Part shown: positions 17,020-25,747 of the stretch, piece after piece
How positions within the stretch are numbered: the first letter of the stretch is position 1
Layout: each line of letters begins with the position of its first letter
Source of the DNA: Lachnospiraceae bacterium
GTDB taxonomy: Bacteria; Bacillota; Clostridia; Lachnospirales; Lachnospiraceae
Length of the DNA: 38,789 nt
Assembly (NCBI GenBank): GCA_022510605.1
Contig: JAFLTB010000009.1
Span: 1-38,789, forward strand
Direction of reading: 5' to 3'
Program-made: the position numbers and the translations under genes
The notes under the pieces: model-generated
Databases searched by the model: none
What the model was told of the DNA's origin: nothing
The model's input: only the letters and a program-made list of their open reading frames with translations

Positions 17020-18204
17020 TTACTGCTTCTGTACTTCTATAATCTCCCGTCCGGCAATAGCCGTCTCCACCAGTTCATCAATCCGCTCTGCCAGTTTTTC
17101 TTCCGATTGCTCCATTTTGGCAATGTCCGGCTTTGTCACCGGATGCTTTGCCACAAATATGGTACAACAGTCCTCGAAGGGCTGAATCGATGTTTCAAAG
17201 GTATCAATCCGCTCTGCAATCTCAATGATTTCATTTTTATCAAAGGCTATCAACGGCCGGAATACCGGCATGGTACAAACCGCATCCGTAGCCGCCAGGC
17301 TCTGCATGGTCTGGCTCGCCACCTGCCCCACACTCTCTCCGGTAATCAGGGACAGGCAGTTCCGCTCCCTGGCAATGGTCTCTGCAATCCGCATCATATA
17401 CCGGCGCATGAGAATCGTCAACTCATCATGGGGACACTGGTCGTAAATATACAACTGGATGTCCGTAAAATTCACTATATGGAGATTGATTTTCCCGGCG
17501 TACTCCGATACCAGCCTGGCCAAATCCACTACCTTTTGTTTCGCCCGCTCACTGGTATAGGGCGGCGCATGGAAATATACCGCCTCAATGGTGACGCCCC
17601 GTTTTGCCATCATATATCCGGCCACCGGACTGTCAATCCCTCCGGAAAGCAAGAGCATCCCCCGGCCGCTGGTGCCTACTGGCATTCCCCCCGGTCCTGG
17701 AATACTGGTGACATAGACATAGGCACGCTGGCGGATTTCCACATAGACAGAGACCTCTGGATGATGCACATCCACAGAGGCATTTGGCATATGCTTGAGT
17801 ACATACGCCCCGGCCTCCACACAGATTTCCGGGCTCTCCATCGGATACTGCTTATCGCTCCTCTTGGCAAACACCTTGAAGGTAAAGGGCTTCTCTCCCA
17901 GTTCCTCCTGCATATGTGCCACCAGTTCCCGACACACTACGGAAAAGGTCTTGTCCTCCACTAACACCACCGGACAGATGTGGGCAATGCCGAATACGTG
18001 ACTCAAAGCTTCCGTAACCTCTTCCTGGTCAAAGGCAGTTTTAGCCTCCACATAAATCCGGCCCTGCTCCTTTGTCACGGAAAATTTCCCCTCACAGCGT
18101 GCCAGTCTCTCCGAAACCCGGGACACCAGCGCATCCTCAAACATGTAACGGTTCTTTCCCTTAATGCCAATCTCTGCGTACTTTATTAAAAATGCTCGTA
18201 CCAT
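17020..18204 (-). CDS. thiI: tRNA 4-thiouridine synthase ThiI
   Basis: 394 residues from the ATG at 18204 (AGGAG four bases before it). It has an N-terminal ferredoxin-like and THUMP domain (IKGKNRYMFEDAL to about 170) and the PP-loop ATPase motif LLSGGIDSPVAGYMM, which adenylates U8 of tRNA. No C-terminal rhodanese domain is present, the usual form in Firmicutes, where sulfur comes directly from a dedicated cysteine desulfurase; that gene lies immediately upstream. It may also serve thiamin thiazole formation. Confidence 0.94.
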   Translation of the reverse strand: MVRAFLIKYAEIGIKGKNRYMFEDALVSRVSERLARCEGKFSVTKEQGRIYVEAKTAFDQEEVTEALSHVFGIAHICPVVLVEDKTFSVVCRELVAHMQEELGEKPFTFKVFAKRSDKQYPMESPEICVEAGAYVLKHMPNASVDVHHPEVSVYVEIRQRAYVYVTSIPGPGGMPVGTSGRGMLLLSGGIDSPVAGYMMAKRGVTIEAVYFHAPPYTSERAKQKVVDLARLVSEYAGKINLHIVNFTDIQLYIYDQCPHDELTILMRRYMMRIAETIARERNCLSLITGESVGQVASQTMQSLAATDAVCTMPVFRPLIAFDKNEIIEIAERIDTFETSIQPFEDCCTIFVAKHPVTKPDIAKMEQSEEKLAERIDELVETAIAGREIIEVQKQ

Positions 18205-18308
18205 AACTCTCCTCATTTCCAATGATTTCTGTTTCTTTTTCTTCTATACAACCTGTATTTACGTCCTGTACCTGCAACCTGCAGCTGCCGCCTGTATTTG
18301 CAGTTCAC

Positions 18309-19484
18309 CTAATGTCTTGTGTAGCGGGCCAGCACCGGCACCAGTTCCTTCAGGCACTCCACCGTATAATCCAGTTCCTCCTTCGTGGTAAATACTGAAA
18401 AGCTGAACCGCAATGTGGACTCCAACAGCTCCGCCGGTACACCGATGGCCTGAAGCGTGCCACTGATACCCGGATGATTCGACGAGCAGGCCGAACCGGA
18501 GGAGACATAAATCCCCCGTTCCTCCAGGGCATGGAGCAAAACCTCACTGCGGAGCCCCGCAAAGCTGACACTGACGATATGAGGCGCCGTCTGCTCTATG
18601 AAAGACGGCTCACAGGCATTTACCGTTACCCCTTCTATTTCCTCTATGCGGGAGAGAAAATGCCTCTTTAAGCTATAGAGATACTCTCTCTTTTCCTCCA
18701 TCTCCCGGTGCATCTCCTCTGCCGCCAGACCAAGGCCGGCAATACCCGGCACGTTTTCCGTCCCAGAGCGCCGTCCCCCCTGCTGCCCGCCGCCATGAAG
18801 GTAGGCGTGCATCTTTACCCTGTCCGATACGTATAAAAATCCAATTCCCTTGGGCCCATGAATTTTATGGCCGCTGGCACTCATCAAATCTACGCCCATC
18901 CGCTCCGGTTTTAACCGCATTTTTCCGTAAGCCTGAATGGCATCCACATGAAATAGTATATCCTGACTATACTCCCGGATTACCCGGGATATGCCCTCCA
19001 CATCCAAAACCGCTCCCACTTCATTATTCACAAGCATGACTGACACTAAAATCGTGTCCTCCCGCAGTGCTTCCTTTACTGTTTCCGGTTCAATATGTCC
19101 GTTTTTGTCCACTGGCAGCATCGTGATTTCATAGCCCATGTTCTCCAGATAGATAAGGGGTTCATGCACCGAGGGATGCTCAAAACAGGTGGTGATAATA
19201 TGCTGTCCCTGACGGCGGTTGGCCAGCGCCGTGCCAATCAGCGCCATGTTGTTGCTCTCGGTACCGCCAGAGGTAAATATGATGTTTTTTGTCTGGCATT
19301 TCAGCGTCCGGGCAATGCGCTCTGCAGCCTGCCGGATGTACTGTTCACTTTCCACGCCTTTTTTGTGCAGGGAGGAGGGATTGCCATAGGCAGTTCCCAT
19401 TGCCTCCGCCACCAGTTCGCACACCTGGGAAAGGGGCTGTGTCGTAGCCGCATTATCTAAATAACATTCCATGTTTTTCCTCAT
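18309..19484 (-). CDS. Cysteine desulfurase, NifS/IscS family, ThiI partner
   Basis: Up to 391 residues. A PLP enzyme that takes sulfur from cysteine as a persulfide. Visible: YLDNAATT near the N-terminus, the PLP lysine in SASGHKIHGPKG, and the active-site cysteine in SSGSACSSNHPG. The pairing with thiI 100 bases downstream suggests a NifZ-like role in tRNA thiolation rather than iron-sulfur assembly. The start may be ATG 19484 (after AAGGGGG) or ATG 19472 (after GAGG); both are plausible. About 100 bases separate it from thiI, C- and T-rich without a clear terminator. Confidence 0.92.
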   Translation of the reverse strand: MRKNMECYLDNAATTQPLSQVCELVAEAMGTAYGNPSSLHKKGVESEQYIRQAAERIARTLKCQTKNIIFTSGGTESNNMALIGTALANRRQGQHIITTCFEHPSVHEPLIYLENMGYEITMLPVDKNGHIEPETVKEALREDTILVSVMLVNNEVGAVLDVEGISRVIREYSQDILFHVDAIQAYGKMRLKPERMGVDLMSASGHKIHGPKGIGFLYVSDRVKMHAYLHGGGQQGGRRSGTENVPGIAGLGLAAEEMHREMEEKREYLYSLKRHFLSRIEEIEGVTVNACEPSFIEQTAPHIVSVSFAGLRSEVLLHALEERGIYVSSGSACSSNHPGISGTLQAIGVPAELLESTLRFSFSVFTTKEELDYTVECLKELVPVLARYTRH

Positions 19485-19496
19485 TTCTGCGCCCCC

Positions 19497-20252
19497 TTAC
19501 TGCGCATATTTTCCCGTCCCCTCAATCTGGAACATCAGTACCGACAGCACTGCCAGTCCGGCAGTTTCCGTGCGCAGTATCCGTCGCCCCAGAGAAATAG
19601 GAATGGCCCCCTGGCTCACTGCCTGTTCCACTTCGCTTCTCTCAAAACCGCCCTCCGGCCCAATGAAAATACCAATGCTGTTCCCCTCGGCCGCCTGCTC
19701 CATGGCCCGAACCGAAGCTCCCATGTCCTCACACAGTTCATAGGGAATCAATACTGTATCCATGTCTTTCGCCAGTTCCAGCGCTCCGGCAAAATCCACC
19801 ACCGGATGAATCCGGGGCAGAAGCCCCCGGCCGCTCTGCTTTGCTGCCGCTTCGGCAATGGTTTGCCACCGGCTCTGCTTTTTCTCCCCTTTTTTAGCAT
19901 CCAGCCGGACGACGCACCGCTTTGTCATCACCGGGACGATTTGTGCCGCTCCCAGTTCAACGGCCTTCTGAATTACCAGTTCCATTTTATCCTTCTTTGG
20001 CAGAGCCTGAAACAGAGTTATCTGCACTGGCAGTTCCGCCGCCGTCTGCTCTTCCTTCTCCACTATCAGACAGATGTTTTCTTTTTCAATCCCCTTTATT
20101 ACGCAAAAATAATCCGTTCCCCTTCCACAGGAAACCACTACCTTTTCTCCCGGTTTCATGCGGAGAACATTTTTAATGTGATTGACGTCATCTCCGGTAA
20201 TGAGAATTTCTCCATCGGACACGTTCTCCACCGGCACAAAAAAGCGGTACAT
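19497..20252 (-). CDS. rsmE: 16S rRNA m3U1498 methyltransferase RsmE
   Basis: 251 residues from the ATG at 20252, preceded by GGAGG at 5 bases. The N-terminal PUA-like domain (MYRFFVPVEN ... GDDVNHIKNVLRMKPGE) binds RNA. The C-terminal SPOUT (knotted) domain has LFQALPKKDKMELVIQK, IGPEGGF and LGRRILRTETA, the SAM-binding knot. It methylates U1498 of 16S rRNA. It runs into the cysteine desulfurase gene with a 12-base gap, so the two are probably co-transcribed. Confidence 0.95.
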   Translation of the reverse strand: MYRFFVPVENVSDGEILITGDDVNHIKNVLRMKPGEKVVVSCGRGTDYFCVIKGIEKENICLIVEKEEQTAAELPVQITLFQALPKKDKMELVIQKAVELGAAQIVPVMTKRCVVRLDAKKGEKKQSRWQTIAEAAAKQSGRGLLPRIHPVVDFAGALELAKDMDTVLIPYELCEDMGASVRAMEQAAEGNSIGIFIGPEGGFERSEVEQAVSQGAIPISLGRRILRTETAGLAVLSVLMFQIEGTGKYAQ

Positions 20253-20317
20253 CCTTTCCTCCTGTTCCAATCCTTTCCCTGCTGTCCATAATTTCCTGCT
20301 GTCCACAGACCCGAAAG

Positions 20318-20351
20318 AACGGCACAGACGGGAAACCCCATCTGTGCCGTT
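20318..20351 (-). terminator. Terminator of the FliD-like gene
   Basis: A 15-bp stem on the minus strand (20337-20351 with 20318-20332, one U-G pair) around a 4-base GTTT loop, followed by CTTTC. It lies 30 bases after the stop codon of the FliD-like gene and ahead of rsmE. The U-tract is short but the stem is strong. Confidence 0.6.
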
Positions 20352-20380
20352 TCTCTATCTTTATTTAATACGTTCTTTGA

Positions 20381-21091
20381 TTAAAGCAGAGTACCATACA
20401 TAGTATAAAGACTTCTTCCCGAGTTAATGGAAAGCTGGTTGGCACTCTGGTTGCTGATGGTAGAAGCCTTCTGTGCAATCCGGGAAGCCAAAGAACTGCT
20501 TCCGGAGAACAGTGCCTTAATATCTCCCATATTGGCACTCTTGAACTTCTCCTCATCCAGAGCCAAAGTATTATCTGCATTCACGGTAATGCCCACTTTA
20601 TCCAACAGTCCCTTAGCCGTTTGCATCTGATCCGAAGCCCATACGGTGGTCTGGAGAATGCTGTAGGAATTTAAGTTCTTAGTAGAGTTTAACATGCTGT
20701 TATAGTCAGAAACAAAACTCTTCACATCGTCCATTATATCTTCTGTGGTTGCCTTTTTATAATCAATGTTCTGTAATTTCTTTGCGGACTCGTTCAGAGA
20801 TTTTGCCGTGCTCTTTACCAGGGAAAGCTTATTGTTGCTGTCTGCCTTGCCCGAACCGGAAATCGACTCTTTATCATCGCTTTTCTGGATGGCATAATAG
20901 GATTTCAAAGCCTTCTTGTAAGCGCCGCTGCGAATCATAGTCAAATCGCCCAGGGCATTAAAGGAATTGCTTCCGCCAAGAATGCTGCTGGTCAGATTGC
21001 TGTTGTTGGAGGAAGAATAGTTGCTGCTCCCAAAATACGAGTCAAAAAAGGAACTGGAACCCAATCCTCCGATACCATAAAAATCACTCAT
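20381..21091 (-). CDS. FliD-like (flagellar cap C-terminal-like) hypothetical protein
   Basis: 236 residues from the ATG at 21091, with AAAGGAG upstream; a GTG at 21100 is too close to that site. The N-terminus is Ser/Asn/Gly/Phe-rich low complexity (about 7-45). The remainder resembles the C-terminal part of flagellar hook-associated protein 2: FVSDYNSMLNSTKNL, then a helical segment (LLDKVGITVNADNTLALDEEKFKS), then IAQKASTISNQSANQL and the terminal YTMYGTLL. No signal peptide or other flagellar gene is nearby, and at half the length of FliD it cannot be a normal cap. The role is unknown; it may be a surface or secreted filament-like protein. Monocistronic, with its own terminator. Confidence 0.65.
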   Translation of the reverse strand: MSDFYGIGGLGSSSFFDSYFGSSNYSSSNNSNLTSSILGGSNSFNALGDLTMIRSGAYKKALKSYYAIQKSDDKESISGSGKADSNNKLSLVKSTAKSLNESAKKLQNIDYKKATTEDIMDDVKSFVSDYNSMLNSTKNLNSYSILQTTVWASDQMQTAKGLLDKVGITVNADNTLALDEEKFKSANMGDIKALFSGSSSLASRIAQKASTISNQSANQLSINSGRSLYTMYGTLL

Positions 21092-21253
21092 GTAAATCAC
21101 TCCTTTGAAAAAAATAAACGGTATTCCTTTACCTCAAGCCAGGACATAACCCTGCCTTTTATTATATATCGACATTTCCTTTGTCTTATATGATACCTAT
21201 ACATCTATTACTATAGCAATATTATCCAATTTTGTAAAGACCTTTTTGCTGGA

Positions 21254-21437
21254 TTTTGAATTTTCGTATTTCCGTAATGTGTAAAAAGTCCTCATCACTT
21301 TGTGATGAGGAAGTATTGCACCGGAATCGCATCTGGAAAACCCGTTTTCCGAGTGCGATTCCGGTGCAATACCGACATTGCCGCTTTTAGCGGCAAGTCC
21401 TTTTTACACAAACTATAATTGGGGGCCAAATTCAAAA
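21254..21437. repeat. Cloverleaf-like inverted-repeat structure downstream of murE
   Basis: An 11-bp perfect closing stem, TGTGTAAAAAG (21278-21288) with CTTTTTACACA (21400-21410), encloses three hairpins. Arm 1 is CCTCATCAC-TTT-GTGATGAGG (21290-21310). Arm 2 is a perfect 19-bp stem (21313-21331 with 21354-21372) topped by GGAAAAC-CC-GTTTTCC. Arm 3 is TTGCCGCT-TTT-AGCGGCAA (21378-21396). Outside these, TTTTGAATTT (21254-21263) pairs with AAATTCAAAA (21428-21437). No coding frame accounts for it. It fills most of the 388-base gap between murE and the FliD-like gene; the remaining 21101-21253 holds only A+T-rich promoter-type sequence. Confidence 0.75.
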
Positions 21438-21479
21438 CTCAACCTCTCTCTTACAACCGCAGGTCTTTACCTGTCCTCA

Positions 21480-22943
21480 TCACAGTCTGGACAAGGCTTT
21501 ATCCACGGCCTCCCTGTCGCTAAAATGATACCGAACGCCGTTAATTTCCTGATATTCCTCATGTCCCTTGCCCAAAAGAAGAATCACATCTCCCTCTCTG
21601 GCATTCTCCACAGCATAATTGACTGCCTCCTGGCGGTCCGGGATTACCACATACTCGCCCTTCGTCTTTGCCAGTCCTACCTTGATATCCTCGATAATGT
21701 CCATAACATCCTCGTTTCGGGAGTTATCACTGGTGACTACCGCAAGCTCCGCCAGATTGCCCACGGCCTCTCCCATCTCATAACGGCGCAGTTTGCTTCG
21801 GTTGCCGCCACAGCCAAAAATAGCAACAAGACGGCCCGGATTGTATTCCCGCAGAGTCTTTAATACACTCTCGGTGCTGACGCCATTATGGGCATAGTCA
21901 ATCAGTACGGAAAAGTTCCGTCCCGTAGGAACACTTTCCACCCGGCCCCGCACTTCTACCTGGGCCAGCGCCTGACGAATATTTTCAGCCGGCAGCCCAA
22001 GCAGCGTTCCCACACAGGCGGCACACAGACCGTTGTAGACATTAAACCGTCCCGGCAAACCGATTACCATCTCTCCTTCCAGCAGGCCGCCTGCACGGAA
22101 TTTCATGGAGAGGTCACCGTTATTTCTCACATGCTCAATCTCAGCAGCTGTCAAATCCGCATCCCCCGTGCCAAAGGTCTTTATCTCACAGGTGGCATTT
22201 TTTACAATTTCCTGCCAGTGCTCATCATCCGCATTGACAATGCCGGTTTTACACATCTGAAACAGCCGGCTTTTGCACTCTAAATATTCATCAAAATCCC
22301 TATGTTCATTCGGCCCGATATGGTCCGGTGAAAGGTTGGTAAATACACCATAATCAAAGGTCATGCCTGCCACACGGTCCATTTTGATTCCCTGGGAGCT
22401 GACCTCCATCACCATATATTCACAACCCTCCTCCACCATGTCGGCAAAGAATTTCTGCAAATCATAGGATTCCGGCGTCGTATGCTCGGAAGGAATCTCC
22501 CGGCCCCGGATTACCACGCCGATGGTTCCCACCAGACCGCAGGTCTTACCGGATTTTTCCAGGATGTCCCGAATCATATAGGTGGTGGTGGATTTCCCCT
22601 TGGTGCCGGTAATACCGATGGAAATCATCTTTTCTGCCGGATAGCCAAAGTAGGCCGCTGACATTTTGCTGAGGGCTTCCCTGCCGTTTTCCACTTTTAT
22701 TACCGTGACATCGTCCTTTTCCACGGGCACCTCTTTTTCCACCACGATAACCGAAGCCCCCTGACTGACAGCCGACGGTATGAATTTATGTCCATCCACC
22801 ACGGTGCCGGCAATTGCCACAAAGAGCATCCCTGGCTGAACCTTTCGGGAGTCGTAAGCGATATCTTCCACCTGGGTATCCAGGCTCCCCTGTAGCAGCT
22901 GGTACTCCATCTTCTCTAATAACTGTTTTACTGTCACTGCCAT
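21480..22943 (-). CDS. murE: UDP-MurNAc-tripeptide synthetase MurE
   Basis: 487 residues from the ATG at 22943 (GGAGG five bases before). Cytoplasmic Mur ligase adding the third residue of the peptidoglycan stem peptide. ATP loop GITGTKGKSTTTYM, HTTPESYDLQ, the carbamylated-lysine region LECKSRLFQ, and the C-terminal Rossmann domain with VVTSDNSRNED. The amino-acid selectivity motif of meso-diaminopimelate enzymes is DNPR; here it reads DNSR, keeping Asp, Asn and Arg, so meso-diaminopimelate remains the best guess. It follows the HAD phosphatase gene by 27 bases. Confidence 0.94.
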   Translation of the reverse strand: MAVTVKQLLEKMEYQLLQGSLDTQVEDIAYDSRKVQPGMLFVAIAGTVVDGHKFIPSAVSQGASVIVVEKEVPVEKDDVTVIKVENGREALSKMSAAYFGYPAEKMISIGITGTKGKSTTTYMIRDILEKSGKTCGLVGTIGVVIRGREIPSEHTTPESYDLQKFFADMVEEGCEYMVMEVSSQGIKMDRVAGMTFDYGVFTNLSPDHIGPNEHRDFDEYLECKSRLFQMCKTGIVNADDEHWQEIVKNATCEIKTFGTGDADLTAAEIEHVRNNGDLSMKFRAGGLLEGEMVIGLPGRFNVYNGLCAACVGTLLGLPAENIRQALAQVEVRGRVESVPTGRNFSVLIDYAHNGVSTESVLKTLREYNPGRLVAIFGCGGNRSKLRRYEMGEAVGNLAELAVVTSDNSRNEDVMDIIEDIKVGLAKTKGEYVVIPDRQEAVNYAVENAREGDVILLLGKGHEEYQEINGVRYHFSDREAVDKALSRL

Positions 22944-22970
22944 TGCAACCTCCATTCTGCGCCTCCGGCG

Positions 22971-23765
22971 CTATATGATTTCATATTTTTGTAATGCCTT
23001 TTCAATGCCATCCTCCATCACCGGTGCCGTGACGTAATCCACCGCCGGAAAAATGTCCGGGTTTCCGCTTCCCATGGCAATGCTGATGCCAGTGTAATTC
23101 AACATAGGCAAATCGTTGGTGCTGTCCCCGATGCCAATGGTATCCGCCTGGTCAATGCCAAATTTCTCACAGAGAAAGGCAATTCCCGTGGCCTTGGAAC
23201 ACCCTTTTGGCACCACCTCATAAAAAGTGGGGTCTCTAAGTATAAAGGAAAATTTTTCCTGATATTTGCGGCGAAAGGCTTCCATGTCGCTGCTCTCATC
23301 AAACCACAGCGCCATTTTGTCAAACTCCAGGGGTTCCTCCTCCCAGAAACTCTGGCAGAGGGCAGAGAAGCTTCCATTTTCCTCAAATATGGCCTTTACC
23401 ACAGGCATCCAATAGTCCCGCCGGAAATAGGAGCCATCCCGCCCCTCCAGTATACCGTCAATGTGATAACGCATTAAGTCCTCCACAATTTCCCTTTGCA
23501 GGGAAGGCTCAAGGGTGGCGTGAAAAAGTTCTTTTCCATGGTACACAATGTGGGTGCCACAGCCCCCCACGGCACCGTCAAAGCCAATGTCCAGTATTTC
23601 CGAGGGCCAAATCGCCTGGCACCGTCCGGTGCACAAAAACAACAGATGTCCATTTTCCCTGGCACAGCGAATGGCCCGAATGGTACTTTCCGGGGCCTGG
23701 TTCGTCTTTTCATCCAACAGGGTTCCATCTATGTCAAAAAATATCATATGCCGTTTCCCAGTCAT
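22971..23765 (-). CDS. HAD-superfamily phosphatase, Cof type
   Basis: 264 residues. The catalytic motif FFDIDGTLLDE is at residues 9-19 with nucleophile Asp11; motif IV is GIGDSTNDLPML, and the IIB cap lies between. Cof-type enzymes dephosphorylate sugar phosphates, nucleotides or flavin precursors; the substrate here is unknown. AGGAGAGG precedes the ATG. It lies between dtd and murE on the minus strand. Confidence 0.9.
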   Translation of the reverse strand: MTGKRHMIFFDIDGTLLDEKTNQAPESTIRAIRCARENGHLLFLCTGRCQAIWPSEILDIGFDGAVGGCGTHIVYHGKELFHATLEPSLQREIVEDLMRYHIDGILEGRDGSYFRRDYWMPVVKAIFEENGSFSALCQSFWEEEPLEFDKMALWFDESSDMEAFRRKYQEKFSFILRDPTFYEVVPKGCSKATGIAFLCEKFGIDQADTIGIGDSTNDLPMLNYTGISIAMGSGNPDIFPAVDYVTAPVMEDGIEKALQKYEII

Positions 23766-23806
23766 TCATGCCTCTCCTTTTCCTTTACCTGACGTAGTTA
23801 TGCTGT

Positions 23807-23826
23807 CACGATGGCGCATCGTACTA
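23807..23826. repeat. Short hairpin with CACGATGGC core at the dtd stop codon
   Basis: ACGATG (23808-23813), GCG, CATCGT (23817-23822) make a perfect hairpin one base from the TAG stop of dtd (minus strand). The core CACGATGGCGC is shared with 12040-12050, and CACGATGGC with 10012-10020. Confidence 0.4.
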
Positions 23827-24276
23827 ACCGCACATCTCCTCTGTATCCATGAGAATCGTTACCGGGCCGTCGTTTACCAGGGACACCTTCATATCCGCCC
23901 CAAACTCTCCCCGCTCGACCACCGGTACCTCTTTTTCACACTGCTCCAGAAAATATTCATAGAGGGGCTCCGATTCCTCCGGCCTCATGGCCGCCATAAA
24001 ATTCGGCCGGTTTCCCTTACGGCAATCCGCATACAGGGTAAACTGGGAGACCACTAACAGCCCGCCTCCCACATCACTCATAGATAAATTCATCTTGCCT
24101 GCCTCGTCCTCAAACACCCGGAGACGGCACAGTTTTGCTGCCAGGTAATCGGCTTCCTTTCTGGTGTCTCCCTCCTTCGCTCCCCAGAGAACCAGAAAGC
24201 CCTTTCCAATCTGTCCTGCCATTTTGCCATCTATGGTGACAGAGGCTTCTCTGACACGCTGTATCACTAATCTCAT
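23824..24276 (-). CDS. dtd: D-aminoacyl-tRNA deacylase
   Basis: 150 residues, full length. It hydrolyses D-amino acids (and glycine mischarged on tRNA-Ala) from tRNA. Both active-site motifs are present: SQFTLYAD (near residues 77-84) and the C-terminal NDGPVT. AGGAGG precedes the ATG. It is 32 bases downstream of the citrate synthase gene and could be co-transcribed with it. Confidence 0.95.
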   Translation of the reverse strand: MRLVIQRVREASVTIDGKMAGQIGKGFLVLWGAKEGDTRKEADYLAAKLCRLRVFEDEAGKMNLSMSDVGGGLLVVSQFTLYADCRKGNRPNFMAAMRPEESEPLYEYFLEQCEKEVPVVERGEFGADMKVSLVNDGPVTILMDTEEMCG

Positions 24277-24308
24277 TTGTCCTCCTCTTTTCCTACGAGT
24301 TCAGAGCA

Positions 24309-25682
24309 TCAGCGCTCCTCCCGTTCTTTAAATTCTTCATGGGTTCCCACATACTTATAGGCGGGACGGATAATTTTTCCTCTATTGACCAGTTCCTCTA
24401 ACCGGTGGGCACTCCAGCCGGAAATCCGGGACACGGCAAATATCGGGGTAAACAATTCTCTGGGAATCCCCAGCATGGTATAAACAAATCCGCTGTAGAA
24501 ATCCACATTGGCACATACCGGCTTAAACCGGCGGTGCTTTTCCATAATCAGCCGGCCGGAAATCTGCTCCACCAATTCATAGAGATGAAATTCCTTTTCC
24601 AGCCCTTTTGCCTCGGAGAGTTTCCCTGCATATTTTTTTAATATAACCTCTCTTGGGTCTGAATCCGTATACACCGCATGCCCCATTCCATAAATCAGGC
24701 CAGAGCGGTCAAAGGCCTCTCGATTCAGTATCTTTTCCAGATATGCCTCCACCTGGTTTTCATCCTCCCAGTCCGGACAGTTTTCCTTGATGTCGTCAAA
24801 CATCTGCAGTACCTTTAGATTCGCTCCGCCATGCCGTGGCCCTTTCAGAGAGGCAATAGCCGCCGACACTGTGGAATAGGTGTCTGTCCCAGAGGAAGTC
24901 ACTACATGATTGGTGAAGGTGGAATTGTTACCGCCTCCGTGCTCGGCATGGAGCACCAGGGCAACATCCAGCACTTTGGCTTCCAGTTCGGTAAATTCTC
25001 CATCCTGGCGTATCATCTGCAGAATATTTTCTGCGATGGAAAGTTTTTTATCCGGGGTACGGATAAAAAAGTTGTCATCAAAGGTAAAATGGCGGTATGA
25101 ATGGTAGGCATACACCGCTATCATCGGCAGTTTCCCAATTAACTGCAGTGACTGGCGCAACACATTTGGCACAGATATATCGTCGGGATTCTCATCATAG
25201 GAGTAAAGGGTCAGCACGCTCTTTTGCAGGGCATTCATAATATTGGCGCTTGGCGCTTTCATAATTACATCCCGGACAAACTCCCCGGATAGTTCCTGCA
25301 GACCCACAAGGATTTCGATAAAGCTTTGCAGCTGTTCCTCTGTAGGCAGTTCGCCAAACAAGAGCAGATAGGTGGTTTCCTCAAAGGCATAACGGCGGTT
25401 TCCCACACTCTCCACCAGTTCCATCACATCATACCCATGGAAATACAGCCTGCCATCGCAGGGAACCTTCCGGCCGTCTTTGTTCCTGTAACCGACTACA
25501 TCGGAAATCTCGGTAAGACCGGTGAGCACCCCCTTGCCATTGGCATCCCTTAACCCCCGTTTTACATCATACTCCTCATATAAATCCAGATTGATGGCTC
25601 CGGCCTGCATACAGCACTTCACCAGGTCATCAAATTTTCCCTTCCGCTTCTCATCCAGTTTCATCATTGATTTGTTACCCAA
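24309..25682 (-). CDS. Citrate synthase
   Basis: About 457 residues. The start is placed at TTG (25682), 5 bases after GGAGGAG; the first downstream ATG is too far from the site, and a longer frame to 25721 reads through the site itself. Catalytic residues are visible: His in HAEHGGGNNSTF (about 246), His in YGMGHAVYT (about 335) and Asp in NVDFYSGF (about 394). It condenses oxaloacetate and acetyl-CoA; in anaerobic Clostridia this feeds 2-oxoglutarate and glutamate synthesis. A 2-methylcitrate specificity cannot be excluded, but no prpBD-type partners are adjacent. Confidence 0.9.
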   Translation of the reverse strand: MGNKSMMKLDEKRKGKFDDLVKCCMQAGAINLDLYEEYDVKRGLRDANGKGVLTGLTEISDVVGYRNKDGRKVPCDGRLYFHGYDVMELVESVGNRRYAFEETTYLLLFGELPTEEQLQSFIEILVGLQELSGEFVRDVIMKAPSANIMNALQKSVLTLYSYDENPDDISVPNVLRQSLQLIGKLPMIAVYAYHSYRHFTFDDNFFIRTPDKKLSIAENILQMIRQDGEFTELEAKVLDVALVLHAEHGGGNNSTFTNHVVTSSGTDTYSTVSAAIASLKGPRHGGANLKVLQMFDDIKENCPDWEDENQVEAYLEKILNREAFDRSGLIYGMGHAVYTDSDPREVILKKYAGKLSEAKGLEKEFHLYELVEQISGRLIMEKHRRFKPVCANVDFYSGFVYTMLGIPRELFTPIFAVSRISGWSAHRLEELVNRGKIIRPAYKYVGTHEEFKEREER

Positions 25683-25747
25683 AGTGTCTCCTCCTTTTGC
25701 CTTTTGTTGTTTTATCACCATGGTGCTATTGTGCTAAGAAAAAATCT

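Noticed and set aside
17107-17964. 285-codon plus-strand frame inside thiI
   Set aside because: A shadow frame with His/Arg-rich composition typical of antisense reading.
21278-21410. The cloverleaf as a tRNA gene
   Set aside because: Arm lengths (9, 19+7, 8 bp) and loops (TTT) do not fit tRNA; no invariant tRNA bases or anticodon loop.
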